DNA from: Corythucha ciliata
Taxonomy: Eukaryota > Arthropoda > Insecta > Hemiptera > Tingidae
Assembly (NCBI GenBank): GCA_038030265.1
Contig: CM075943.1
Location: 20,336,001 to 20,400,000, forward strand
Direction: 5' to 3'
Length of the DNA: 64,000 nucleotides
The position numbers and the translations under genes are program-made. The notes beneath the pieces were generated by a model. The model had not been told where the DNA came from. It made no database searches and saw only the letters and a list, made by a program, of their open reading frames with translations. Positions 11,671 to 22,828 of the stretch are shown in pieces (within the stretch, counting starts at the first letter, position 1; each line of letters starts with the position of its first letter).

Positions 11671-14176
11671 TGAATTTTCAAGAGACAATTTTAAGGGGGT
11701 TTTACAGCTATTTCAGGAGTGAAATAATACGAAAAAATAAGATCGTTGACGCGTGCAGAATTTTCTCACTTTTTAGAAATGAGACCTTGAAATCAAAGAT
11801 TGGCGCCTAAATACGAAAAACTCATCCTTAAGAGTAGAACAATCTGATTCAAAGCGGAGTCCATCAGTGTGAGGACAATCTATAGTTAAATGTTACCCTT
11901 TCCCACGGTGTACAGTCAGTCTCTGAAGTAGAAATGCATGAGTATTGTAAAAGGAATGAACAGCGTTATGTACAAAGTCCACCTAAAGAAAAAAAGAAAA
12001 AAAAAGAGAGCTAATGAGTGAGTGAGAGCGAAAAGGTGTCTTCCATGTCCGTTGAACTATAAGTGGGTGTGGTGAGTGCTGGGGGTCTTTGGCCAGACAA
12101 TTAGTTAAGGGGTGTAGCTTGATGAGAGGCAATGGCGCCTATACTACAGTTGAAGATGGCTATGCTACCTGTTTCCAAGGGCACAAATCCCTTCTTAGTT
12201 AGAAATTTAAAAATATTCACGGCTGTCTGCTCAGTCACTATGGTTTTTTTTTGTTTTTTTTTACCTTCTTCAGGTGGTCCTTTATGAGGGAACTCATAAT
12301 CATACCATACCTTCCGCATAGCTCCTCCTCTCGACATCCTGTATTGTGTATTTCCAGGGCTGGTATGAGTATTCTATTTTCAGTTTTGGTTATGATTTTA
12401 CATTTAATTCTTATATCTCTTTAATGAGTGCGCTCTGTGAATTTAAAATTATTGGCGCAGTTTCTTCATAATTAACTGAAAATTTGCTCATCCTGTCAAG
12501 CAAAGCACAAAATCATGTCTGAAGTCCATCAAACTATGCATAATTAGTATCGCCGATCATGCGGTCCGTACACCGGTCCAGGGACGCCCTCTTTTAACTT
12601 CTGTTCTATTTGCAAAACTTGCGTTTGAGCTTTTCCTGACTGCTCAGAAGGTGTCACAGAGCGTGAGATAAATGTCAATTTCTTTCCCTCCAACCTTTTT
12701 ATAATATAATAATGGAGGATAAACAGATGAGCTATTCGGAGGCTTGAAAAGGACAGATAATACAAGGGATATTAAGTTGCAGAAAATGCTCGTTTCAGCG
12801 GGATTTCAAATATGCCAACTTTTGTTGAGAAATGAAAAATGTTTCCGACGGGTATACAATTTTTATTTATTCATTTACGTGGAAGGATTGATATGCCTCA
12901 TCGAAAAAGTTTTTTTTGGAAATTGTGAAACTTCCTCATTCACCGCTGAATTAAATAAATAGCGCCCACTCGGGGCTAAAATATAAAAATTTCGTTCATC
13001 CACAGCTAAAATTGAGAAAAACTGTTTTTCTCCAGTTAAATTGAGGAAACGCACCAACACGCAGCATCGCGATGATAAGCCGCCCACCTACAGGGAGCAT
13101 CCTTTCGTCCAAAGCTACGAATGTGAAAATTCTGATGTTTTATGCTCAAAGCAGATTTTGTTTGTCGCTGGGGCCACTGCGAGTAAAATTAACTGTTCTA
13201 ATTCATTGATGATATTGCAGTGAATAATTGGCAGAAAATAATTGGGGCGAAGACAGTAGGTATATGAGGCAAAAATTGACTTGTTTTCAATGTCTTACTC
13301 TGGCCCAGTCGTACACAGGAAGACACGATGCCGAACAAAAAACACATTTGAATTGTCTTTCTCAATTGAAGGGTAATAGACCGAGAGCTGGCGACACTCC
13401 CTTGTTTTCAGAAAATCCATTTTTTACTTTCAAACTCACATTAATTATCATGAAGACCGCCAGTAAACTTCAGTTCAACAACTGGCCTTCATCGAAGTAC
13501 GAATGTGAACCACAGAGCAGTCTCTACATGTATATCACGAAAGGTACAATTTGGATTCCTTATTCTTTCCACACCGAATCTTTCTTTGCCTCTAAGTAGG
13601 ACTTTTTCCCCCTCTGTGTTTCCTAAATAGTTAGTACCGTTAGAAAAACAGGCATTCCTTGTTCTTTCCCCTTACTGACTAATTGTTAATAAAAATTTAA
13701 CAATTATTGTTAATTTACCATCGCCAGTATAAGGCCGGTTTCACACTTGTACGGTTTTTGATGGTTTTTCCTCAGCAGCCGAACAAGTATGAAACGACGT
13801 TTCGGTCTCTATTCGGCACCTAATAGAAAACTCATAGAACATATTGTTCCCTCGACACGAATAGATTTTAATTCGACTTCAATTAGGCACGAATTCGTGT
13901 CCAGAGAACAGAAAGCAATTAGAGCCTACATGTCCGGTTTAGTTTCGATTCGGTTTCTAAAAGCAATCAATAGGTAGCGAGTTGTATTTTCATGGAAGAA
14001 AACGTCGTAAAAAACTCAAATTGAAAAACTCCACTGAGGTCCGAGGGTGGGATATAGTCTGCGTTTCGAACTCAGTCCTTCAGCCGCACTGTTCCCCGCC
14101 ACCGCTTCTTGATCCGACTTGACAAAACCAACTGAACGGTCTGGGAGTCTGACCCCAATCGTCAATAACATTCATT
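11671..14176. other. gene-poor interval
   Basis: No gene recognised. An inverted, diverged copy of 11400-11506 lies at about 12852-12950 (TTTACGTGGAAGGATTGATA and CTTCCTCATTCACCGC). Class A-like words occur at 12960-13040. A TTTCACACTTGTACGG end occurs near 13739. The 123-codon frame at 13228-13599 has no recognisable motif, no supporting splice context and ordinary low-complexity composition; I treat it as chance. Confidence 0.5.
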
Positions 14177-14178
14177 TA

Positions 14179-15645
14179 CAGGGTGTTCCAGGAGGAAACG
14201 TCAATACTTGCACATTTTGTACTACTAAGTAGGGCGAACCAAAATGACTATATGGTCCACCGATAGGGTCGGAATCGCTTTGTTTCAGAGTTACAGGGAA
14301 TTTAGTGTTTTTTAAGCCAAATCATCTCTTTTCAACAAAAAGCGGTCTTAACGGACTAACCGTTCAACATAGAACAAACTGAACTACATATCTGAAAAGA
14401 GCACAAAATTTAACATTGGAAAAATCAGGAATAACATATTAAAATCGTCTTTATGTACGTTTAGTTATTTTTAGAAAAATCGAAAAAAAGTTGCGTTGAA
14501 TTTTCGTGTTTCTTTCAGAGGCGAATTTCGCTCAATCTTCAGTTGGTCGGGCGTTGACCAGTTACTGTAAAAAGATGCCCATTATGTGAGCTTTCAATTG
14601 ACGTAAAAATATTGAAAATCGGTTGAATTTTTACTGAGAACTCGACGCGAAAGGTTCGGAAAAACAGTGCAAAATTGTCAAAATAAGCCATATTGCAGCT
14701 GCCAGGTAAAATCCCCATAAATTGTTTTCGACGTCAAAATAACCCCATAATTCAAAGGAACAAATTATTTAAGAAAAATTAGTGCACCATATCATCATCA
14801 TCATCATCATCCCTACCACTTTCACTAGTAAATACTCGTTTAATTGGTTTTTCAGGTATCCTTCCGTAAATTATTTTAGTTCAAAATTTATTTTTCAGGT
14901 ACAAATCATATCATGCGCTTGAATCACTGCAATTATCATACAAAAACGTCTGAAAAATAGCACCAGGCGGAAACTAGAAGGAATCAGACCAGTTAATTTG
15001 TTTTATAATTGATTATTTGCTAGTGAAAGTGGTGGGGAGATGATGATGATGATGGATATGGTACACTGATTTTTCTTATAATATTTGGTTCTTTGAATTA
15101 TGGGGCTATTTTGACGTTGGAAACAATTTTTGGGGGATTTTACCTGACAGTTGCAATATGGCTTATTTTGACGATTATGCACTGTTTTTCCGAACCTTTA
15201 GCGTCGAGTTCTCAGTAAAAATTCAACCGATTTTCAATATTTTTACGTCAATTGAAAGCTCACATAATGGTCATCTTTTTACAGTAATTGGTCAATGCTC
15301 GACCAACTGAAGATTGAGCGAAATTCGCCTCTGAAAGAAACACGAAAATTCAACGTAACACTTTTTCGATTTTTCCAAAAATAACTAAACGTACATAAAG
15401 ACGATTTTAACATGATGTAGTTTATTTTGTTCTATGTTTAACGGTTAGTCCGTTAAGACCGCTTTTTGTGGAAAAGAGATGATTCGGCTAAAAAAAACAC
15501 TAAATTCCCTGTAACTCTGAAACAAAGCGTTTCCGACCCTATGTCCATATAGGCATTTAGGTTCGCCTAAATGTACACATGCGGGAGCCCTAAATGTAAA
15601 AGTACAACATGTGCAAGTATTGACGTTTCCTCCAGGAACACCCTG
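14179..15645. mobile_element. hairpin (foldback) element with CAGGGTGTTCC ends
   Basis: TA, then CAGGGTGTTCCAGGAGGAAA at the left and TTTCCTCCAGGAACACCCTG, then TA, at the right: inverted ends flanked by TA. The arms are inverted copies of roughly 600 bases with scattered mismatches, meeting near a (CAT)n/(ATG)n pair (about 14794 and 15038). The TA flanks suggest a Tc1/mariner-type target preference (inference). It has no transposase; the 122-codon frame at 15590-15958 straddles its right end and is not a gene. Confidence 0.78.
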
Positions 15646-15846
15646 TAAATTGTAAAATGCTATTGATCCTTCTGTTGAGGAACAGCATAGCAGAGGATAT
15701 GACTAATTCACTGAAATACAGTCTAGCGAAGCAAATGAAAATTAAAAACCTCGTTTGAACCGTGGAAGTGTGAAAAAGATGAATTTGTTTTCGGTCGCTG
15801 TCGAAAATGAACCGAACCGAATGGAACCGTATTTCTCTCCCAACAG

Positions 15847-16045
15847 GAATGGGAGAAAACCTACTATCAAGTTGGAATAACGAAAAACGTGATTGGGACC
15901 TCGCACCAAACTTCAATGTCGGTATCAGCCGAAATACGGTGGTCTTCGGAAGCATCACACAGGAACTGAATTGATGGGCGTTACACGTAATTGACGTCTA
16001 CTCAATAGACAACGAGGATGTCTCAACCAAAGATTACTTCAAGAG
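15847..16045 (+). pseudogene. exon fragment a of the unrecognised gene
   Basis: It starts after the acceptor CCCAACAG and ends before GTGGGT. The peptide has MGENLLSSWNNEKRDWDLAP then NFNVGISRNTVVFGSITQEL, an in-frame TGA, and then WALHVIDVYSIDNEDVS. The stop lies where copy b stays open, so this copy is probably non-functional. A following exon seems to start at 16106. Confidence 0.45.
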
Positions 16046-16402
16046 GTGGGTTGAATTTGTATCAATTTCGCTAAATTTCTCTTAACCTTTTTTTTGTTTT
16101 TTAAGGCTGGGACTCTTGGAGCAGGCGATCATTGGTGGTAATAAATCGGCAACGTTCACGAATTGATGGAATCGAGATGCACCGAGAGTGTCAATTAGGA
16201 AGCTGGAATAATGAAGCCCGCAAAGCACAACCCACCTATCGAAGTATTCAGTAAATTTTGCCAGAGGTTGGGCTACGTTTATTCTCACGGGAGACACCCC
16301 TGATGTATGATGGTTTCTGAGCAATTGCTCCAAGTGTCTCAGCCTTAATAATAAAAAAAGGTTAATAGAAATTTAGTAAAATTAACACACAAAATTACCC
16401 AC

Positions 16403-16604
16403 CTGTCGAGGTAATCCATGTGGGAAATATCATTTTTTTCGATGGAGTAAACATCCAACACATGTAATCCGCTCGTATCCGTAGTCTCGTCTACAGTGCT
16501 TCCGTAGACTAGGGATCCTCGTTCCAGACCAACCCAAATATTGGGAACAGGGTCCCAAGCGAGGGCCTTATTATTCCTGCTTCCTAATTGAAATTGTCCC
16601 ATTC
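16403..16604 (-). pseudogene. exon fragment b, open copy of the unrecognised gene
   Basis: Acceptor CCCAACAG, donor GTGGGT after CGACAG; 202 nt open throughout. The peptide has MGQFQLGSRNNKALAWDPVP, then NIWVGLERGSLVYGSTVDET and SGLHVLDVYSIEKNDIS. It is the only copy without the internal stop, and could be a real exon of a gene whose other exons I cannot assemble. Downstream, TTATTAAG and GCTGAGACACTTGGAGC (from about 16345) would be the next exon. Confidence 0.4.
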
Positions 16605-17143
16605 CTGTTGGGGGAGAAAAAACGCTCAATTTCTGAGTTGTGTGGAGGGATTTTAAATAGGATGAAAGTGATGGTTCGAATTAGACGTACCCATGTAAAA
16701 ATTTAACTCTATGCTGCCTGCAGGTAAGCACAACCGGTCGTGGGGTCGTGGCAAGATTTGGAAATGTCCTTCAACATGCTCGCTTACAGATTTGTTCGCC
16801 TTGGTGCCCCATCGTTATCGTCGAGATCATTCTCCTTATCAGATAATGACGGCGACGGTGGTGATGACGACGGCGACGGTACATCAAGGTTGTCTCTCGT
16901 GAGAATGAACGTAGCCCAACCTCTGGCAAAAATGTCTGAATACTTCGATAGGTGGGTTATGCATTGCAGGCTTTATTACTCCAACTTCCTTATTGACACT
17001 ATCGGTGCACCTCGTTTACATCAATTGAATGATGCCGATTCATGACAGTCAACGAGCGCCTGCTCCAAGAGTCCCAGCCTTAAAAAACAAAAAAAAAGGT
17101 TAATAGAAATTTAGTGAAATTGATACACACAAATTTAACCCAC

Positions 17144-17336
17144 TTCTTGAAGTAATCGTTAGTTGAAACATCCGTGTTGCCTATTGAGTAGACGTCAATT
17201 ACGTGTAACGCCCATCAATTCAGTGTGATGCTTCCGAAGACCACCGTATTTCGGCTGATACCGACATTGAAGTTTGGTACGAGGTCCCAATCACGTTTTT
17301 CGTTATTCCAACTTGATAGTTGGTTTTCTCCCATTC
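17144..17336 (-). pseudogene. exon fragment c of the unrecognised gene
   Basis: Acceptor CCCAACAG, donor GTGGGT; 193 nt, very close to copy a and sharing its in-frame TGA after GSITLN. An upstream exon ending at 17421 (peptide IHEWVCIPVGNANLNFCFG, donor GTAAGG) belongs to this copy. The shared stop dates the inverted duplication of a and c after the loss of the frame. Confidence 0.45.
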
Positions 17337-17815
17337 CTGTTGGGAGAGAAAAACCGTTCAAATTTTGGAGCTGTATGGGCGGGGGACAGTAACAAGTTAC
17401 TGTTTCAAAATGAACCTTACCAAAGCAGAAATTTAGGTTGGCGTTGCCTACAGGGATGCACACCCATTCGTGGATTTGATATTTTTTCATTCAAGGGGCC
17501 CGCTTGTAGCTCTGTACGCTTTGGATCACACTCATCACCCTACGACGATGATGATGCATCTTAGGGGGAATAAAATACTTGGGAATTGTGTGACTCAGTC
17601 GTCTGCTTCATTCTCTATTTTCAGTAGTTGGTTATTGTAACCGATTTTTTCGTAGTAGTTAACATCACTGGAGCCTGAAAAAAACAACAGCAAACGCATT
17701 AGTTTCAACGTGGTAAGCGAGGAATTTTATGAATGAGTAACAGAATGAGAAACCCTTAAGGGGGAGTCCAATCTTATCTCGCCAACTCGGCGTTACGTAA
17801 ATTTTCGCCGTAGTT

Positions 17816-18360
17816 TTGCACCAATCCTGGATTTTAAGGTCTCATTTTAATCTCCAGATAACTCCGCACATACGTCAAGTTTTACTTTCCCAAATAAGAC
17901 GTCTGAAGAGCTCGAATTGTCAGGGTAAAAGTTTAAGCGGGTTTTATAGTACAAGAGGTAGTTTCCGCTTTAGTTGGGAAAACCTCGAACACAGCGGAAA
18001 AATAAAAATTCAGTACACTGACCATGTCGTCTATATTCACTTATTGACTGGATTAAACCTTCAAAACTTGTTTAATAAAGAGCTAAACACAAGAAACTCT
18101 GGATTTTATGGAGCCAAATCCACGAACTTTAGTTTTGAAAGACAAAAAACCGTGAAATTCTGGTTATTCAACCGCAAAACCAATGAAATCTGAATTTATG
18201 AACGAGACGAATCCGCAAAATATAGGTTCGAAAGAGCGATGATCCACGAAACTGGTGGTTGGGGGGGGGGGTCCAGACCCACCACGGCGTTACAAGTTTG
18301 AGCCAACAAAAAACAGGATAATTTTCACAGCTCGCCCTGACACACGAAAAACGTAGGTCT
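17816..18360. repeat. class C degenerate ~30-nt array
   Basis: Units such as CACGAACTTTAGTTTTGAAA, CGTGAAATTCTGGTTATTCA and CCACGAAACTGG recur at about 30-35 bases. The 125-codon frame at 17816-18193 runs through this array and is explained by it; not called a gene. Confidence 0.5.
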
Positions 18361-18882
18361 CTTCACCCTATAATATACATATCCCCAAGAATTTCCGGGC
18401 CTGTGAAATAGCACATTCACAAATTGCAGCTGTGAATTTGCCAACAATTTTTTTCTTTTCTTTTTCAGGTTTTTCTCAGCTGTGATTTAGCGGGCTTCTC
18501 AATTTCATCCACGAAAAGTTTCCTCGTCAGAAACCGCGGATGGGCTTCATGTCAATTTTAGCCGATGTTTGCTCCGAATCGGCACCTTTTATAGGTTTTA
18601 ATTGCGAACAATCACTTTTTATCCATCATTTTAGCCGCACATTAGCATGTTTACGTCCTTACCTTCGTATTAGTGTTTTTTTTTTGTGTGTGTTCTTTTT
18701 TTCATATAAATAATGCACCTTGCGTAATTGTGCAGTGAAAGTAGTAATTTTATCACTACGCGCACAAAACAAACTGTTTTAATTTTTTCTCCTGCCATCG
18801 TGAATTACAAGTGAAAAGCGAATTAATTAAGTCAATCATTAGAGGAACCAACAGTTTTTACAGTGATTGACGGCAAATACAC

Positions 18883-19163
18883 TAATATGAAAGATTTAGT
18901 CCTCTTCACGAAATTATTCAGCTTTGAGTGAGCTTTGTGGGTCAGCTTTGTGATCACAAACGTGAGCGATATAACTTTCTATAATTGACCCGTAAATTAA
19001 TATTTATTAGGACAATTATACTTCAACTTTAACGCCCCACATAGTGATATGGGCTAACCCTAGGCTGGAGTCAAAGAAGGCGTTGAAAATTGCCTCGAAG
19101 GCCGAAAACTAGTTCCGCCGATAAATGAATAATTTCGTGAAGAGGACTAAATCTTTCATATTA
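18883..19163. mobile_element. 281-bp MITE with 38-base inverted ends
   Basis: TAATATGAAAGATTTAGTCC at the left and GGACTAAATCTTTCATATTA at the right, continuing inward as TCTTCACGAAATTATTCA and its complement. The two ends match base for base as far as I can see. No coding potential. Confidence 0.75.
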
Positions 19164-19564
19164 CTATAGATCAACCTGCACAACGCCGCCAACACCCATA
19201 AAATGGGTTGACGGCAAAATTGGTAATGATTTGTCTTACGTTTCAAGTTTGAGGAGCGCCATGCCACAGTTTTTCAATTCAATAATTGGGAACCACTGCA
19301 TGGGATACTATTTGACAAAGATAACAACAAATACGGTTTATAGTCGTGGAACCCTTTCCAGTTTCCTATATGCTAATAACTGCTCAAATTCAGGTCTTTT
19401 ACTCAGTTCAATACACGACCACAAGCCCCCCCCCCCCCTACCACTTTCAAAACTGTTAATGCTTCTATCGACCAAACCAGAACGATTATAATAATGACGT
19501 CAATGGCAATGAAACGTACAATTCATCTTATGGCGTGGATATTGTGGGATTTTTTGTAGATATC

Positions 19565-19725
19565 TAATCACGAAGAGATATTGTCTTCCCACACGTCTTT
19601 TTTATTATTCCTAACCGGTTTTCGGTCTACAAGGAAACCATCTTCGGGGAAAAAAGAATTCTTGTCAAAAAACCTCTAAAAAATTTTTCGTGTAGAGCAC
19701 ATCTATCACAGTCAAAAACAAATCT
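19565..19725. repeat. inverted repeat, left copy (Penelope-like element)
   Basis: Reverse complement of 21735-21895 with few or no differences. It contains CCTAACCGGTTTTCGGTCTA and GTGTAGAGCACATCTATCAC. It lies just downstream of the stop codon of the minus-strand frame. Confidence 0.85.
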
Positions 19726-19731
19726 GGTATC

Positions 19732-21498
19732 TTAATTTCCTTTTAAAGCTATAGTTTTCGGAGGAGCGCTCGGCGGCAGGAGTGGGAGGAGTGAAAGGAA
19801 GGGAGATACGGGAACCTCAATTCGCCCGTTGATGCAGTTCTCGTTGTGGGAGATTTCCTCGTGAATCACGAAGCCCTCCAGAGCATTCAGTACTCCTTTT
19901 TTCCGCTCTCTCATTATAATCTGGGCCGTGTGGACCCCGTCACCGACGCAGTTGCTGGTATGCTGTCTAAACCTCGAGTCTATTCGGCGGGTATGCTCTT
20001 TGAACCTGACAGCAAAACTTCGTGTGGTGCGTCCTACATACGTTACTTCCTTGCAGAGCCCGCACTTGAGCTTGTAGATCCCACTGCCCTTCTCAGGCTC
20101 TTTGGGATTCTTCCCGCTTGGTAGCATGTTCTTTAGAGAAACATTCGCCTTGAACGCTGGTCGGTAACCCGCTCTCTTCAGCACCCTCACCACCTCCAAG
20201 GACATCCGACCCAGATAAGGCAAAGGGACCCACTTATCGCCACTAAACTCTTTGTTTCCTCTAGCATGTGCGGGAGAGATCGAGTCTAACAAAAGATCGA
20301 GTTCCTTCTTTTTTATCATGCCATTGACAATATTGGCATTATAACCATTATTTACTGCTATCTCTCTTACAGCTAAACATTCTTTTTTGTAATTTTCTTC
20401 GCTCAATGGTAGTGAAACGAGACGGTGAACATAAGCCTTCAAAGCTGATAATTTGTGCTTGGGGTGGTGGTTTGACTCGGACGGGATGATTAAGTCGGTG
20501 GCCGTTGGCTTGCGATATACCCCAAATTCCAATGCCGTGTTTGTTCGGGAGATGGTCAGGTCCAGGAAATTTAATTTATTGTCTACCTCCGCCTCCACAG
20601 TGAACCTGAGGTACTTGACTCTAGTGTTCAGGTACCTCAGAAAATCGTCGAGCTCTTTTCTGGTTCCGTCCCAAAGAACGCACGTGTCATCCACGTAACG
20701 TCCCCAAAACCTAATCTTGTTAAAGTACGGATTCATACTAGACATTACAAAACTCCTTTCAAAGTAGTCAAGGACCAGATCGGCGCAAAAGGGAGAAACA
20801 CTGGAGCCCATGGCCAGTCCTTCTTCCTGGGAATAAAAAACCCCATCGAACTCGACGTAACTCTGCTTGAGACACATCTCGAGAAGGGTCAATACCTCTT
20901 CTCCAAGCAATGGCTGGCTGCATTTCTTCTCCATACAGTCTTTCGCCACTCTGAACGCGATGCGGGGAGGAACTGACGGATACAGATTGACGATGTCAAA
21001 TGAGCATAGGATTGTGTTCTCTTCAAGTTCCACATTCTGCACGCGGCTCACCAATTCAGCACTGTTCTTAACTCCGTATTTCGGACAGAACTGTGTGAGT
21101 TCCTTGAACATCTTGTTGACTAGCTTCCCAATGTGTTCACTCGGGGCTGAGACGAATGAGGCAATAGGTCGCAATGGCGGAAAACCATCTACCAGCTGCT
21201 TATGCATTTTCGGTAGACAGTAGAGCACGGGGGCTGCTGGGTTAGTTTGTACGTACTTCCCTCCTATTTTTTCCCGATCTGTAATTACGTAACGACATTG
21301 CTTCACTGCCTCTCTCACTTGCTTCTGGTACTGCTCAGTGGGATCCTTTTGCAGCACCTGAAAACCATTCTCCCCTAAGAAAGTTCGGACCCTGTCAGAG
21401 TACTGCTGCTTATCCATCACAACGAGCGCCTGCCCTTTATCTTCTTTAGATACGATCAGGTTGCACTGTGTTAGCTTACTTTTTATTTCCTTAATCAC
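19732..21498 (-). CDS. Penelope-like reverse transcriptase with GIY-YIG endonuclease
   Basis: 588 codons counted from the first ATG of this frame. Reverse transcriptase motifs in order: LPKMHK (95-100) and PLRPIAS (108-114), FDIVNLYPSVP (167-177), EGLAMGSSVSP (226-236), and YVDD (268-271) with the two catalytic Asp; then KLNFLDLTI (308-316). The C-terminal endonuclease has GIYKLKCGLC (473-482), TYVGRTTRSF (486-495), EHTRRIDSRF (501-510) and LEGFVIHEE (540-548, catalytic Glu). The Cys pair between GIY and YVG is typical of Penelope-like endonucleases. The function is target cleavage and copying of the element's RNA. All key residues are present, but the N-terminal part is in another frame (see 21499-21760). 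Confidence 0.88.
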   Translation of the reverse strand: MIKEIKSKLTQCNLIVSKEDKGQALVVMDKQQYSDRVRTFLGENGFQVLQKDPTEQYQKQVREAVKQCRYVITDREKIGGKYVQTNPAAPVLYCLPKMHKQLVDGFPPLRPIASFVSAPSEHIGKLVNKMFKELTQFCPKYGVKNSAELVSRVQNVELEENTILCSFDIVNLYPSVPPRIAFRVAKDCMEKKCSQPLLGEEVLTLLEMCLKQSYVEFDGVFYSQEEGLAMGSSVSPFCADLVLDYFERSFVMSSMNPYFNKIRFWGRYVDDTCVLWDGTRKELDDFLRYLNTRVKYLRFTVEAEVDNKLNFLDLTISRTNTALEFGVYRKPTATDLIIPSESNHHPKHKLSALKAYVHRLVSLPLSEENYKKECLAVREIAVNNGYNANIVNGMIKKKELDLLLDSISPAHARGNKEFSGDKWVPLPYLGRMSLEVVRVLKRAGYRPAFKANVSLKNMLPSGKNPKEPEKGSGIYKLKCGLCKEVTYVGRTTRSFAVRFKEHTRRIDSRFRQHTSNCVGDGVHTAQIIMRERKKGVLNALEGFVIHEEISHNENCINGRIEVPVSPFLSLLPLLPPSAPPKTIALKGN

Positions 21499-21760
21499 CC
21501 TTCCTTCCCCCCCCCATTGATAGTGAAATTCCCATTACGCGTCGAGCCCAACGATCTTCTAAGCACCATAGAACACTCCTGTTTTACTTCCTGTTCTTTA
21601 ATATTAGTCTCCAATGAGGCCATTGTTCTAAGCAGGTCACTCCGAGACGGTGGTCGCGGGGGCACATATTTGAGACCTTTGTTGAGCACCTCACACTCCT
21701 TTTCCGAGAAAATGACGGGTGCTAGAGACGGGGGAGATTTGTTTTTGACTGTGATAGATG
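21499..21760 (-). pseudogene. N-terminal part of the Penelope-like protein, frameshifted
   Basis: The peptide VIFSEKECEVLNKGLKYVPP and on to RRSLGSTRNGNFTINGGG is the usual N-terminal region of Penelope-like proteins (a LNKGLKxxP motif). It is out of frame with the main domain at a run of G (C on the plus strand, 21507-21516), so a one-base length change in the homopolymer would explain the break; it could be a sequencing error. Upstream the frame opens only just inside the inverted repeat. Confidence 0.75.
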
Positions 21761-21895
21761 TGCTCTACACGAAAAATTTTTTAGAGGTTTTTTGACAAGA
21801 ATTCTTTTTTCCCCGAAGATGGTTTCCTTGTAGACCGAAAACCGGTTAGGAATAATAAAAAAGACGTGTGGGAAGACAATATCTCTTCGTGATTA
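21735..21895. repeat. inverted repeat, right copy (Penelope-like element)
   Basis: Reverse complement of 19565-19725. The start of the element's open frame reads out of this repeat, so the protein's natural N-terminus has been replaced. A second copy of this repeat is at about 37340-37500. Confidence 0.85.
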
Positions 21896-21989
21896 AATAC
21901 AAACGTACAATTCGTATTTATTGCATTCGTTAACAGGTTAACGGGGAACATTTCATCTTGTTTTCAATACTTCTTAAATTTTGTTTGTT

Positions 21990-22794
21990 TTGTGTTTTTC
22001 CCATGAATTAAGTTATATTTCCTGACCGGAAGTTCATATAGATTTCACTAATTTCATTTCGTTCAACTAGTAAATTAAACGAGTCCGACATAATGTATCC
22101 ACCCCTGCTCATGATAAAGCTATTGATTGATAAAGCGTTGATCGAGCGTTGGATGAAATATGATTTTTCTTTATGAGCCCAAATATTTTACATGTTTTAT
22201 AAATTTTCACCGTGGGCATGGTTAAAAACACGATCCCTTGTGAACAAACTTTTTCTTGTCACGTGTTCCAAAAACCAAACGCAGAAAGAACAAAGAGAAC
22301 CCTCGCCTTGAATCGACGGAGAAGTTTGATTTATAACTTTGTGAACGACCTTGAAATATATTGACGTGCGCCCGTCATCGGAGAGGATTATACTTCTGGT
22401 CCTAATATTTCTCATAGAGCTGAGTTTTCAAAAAACCCAGACATTTTTGGGGGTTAGCGAGTTGAAAATTGGAAAACTCTGGTAATAAATTTAAAAACCT
22501 TTTTTACTGCTGGATACTTCACAGTCAGGTAGTCGAATTGACAGGCTTCAACTAATTACCGTACCACTGAACCGAGAAATAGTATAATTGTCCTGATTCG
22601 GAGAAAAATCATAAATTGGAAACGGCGTCATGGGCTTACAGCACAAGAGAAATCCGCAGGTAAAAATAGTGTAGGAAGCGCACTGTACCCGCTTGAACCC
22701 CCTGCGAAACCCGAAAAAAGGGGAATATTCCTTTATTTACTTTTCAAAGTGGTCGCTTGGGTAATCCGTTTCTTTCTTTCGTTCTCTTCATCTT

Positions 22795-22828
<34 letters not shown>

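Larger units (their letters stand above)
15830..17420. repeat. inverted cluster of duplicated exon fragments, unrecognised gene
   Basis: Arms at about 15830-16300 and 16890-17350 are inverted copies, with a third, more diverged and open copy in the spacer. Each arm has the same gene-like order: pyrimidine tract, acceptor CCAACAG, an exon of about 190-200 nt, donor GTGGGT, a short intron, then TTTTTTAAG and a next exon beginning GCTGGGACTCTTGGAGC. The deduced peptide has WNNEKRDWDLVPNFNVG and ALHVIDVYSI. I do not recognise the family. Confidence 0.55.
19565..21895 (-). mobile_element. Penelope-like retroelement between 161-bp inverted repeats
   Basis: The element has a reverse transcriptase and GIY-YIG endonuclease frame on the minus strand, flanked by inverted repeats of about 161 bp (19565-19725 and 21735-21895; TAATCACGAAGAGATATTG at the outer edge, AAAAACAAATCT at the inner edge). 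Penelope-like elements often carry terminal repeats in direct or inverted order (family knowledge). A 13-base word AAACGTACAATTC lies just outside both ends (19512-19524 and 21901-21913) and may be what is left of a target duplication. Confidence 0.85.

Noticed and set aside
14030..14110. Stretch with a TTTCGAACTC word, considered as a tRNA T-arm
   Set aside because: No matching acceptor, D or anticodon stems could be folded around it.
19846..21223. Plus-strand frames of 81 to 118 codons
   Set aside because: Antisense to the Penelope-like reverse transcriptase frame, with no features of their own.
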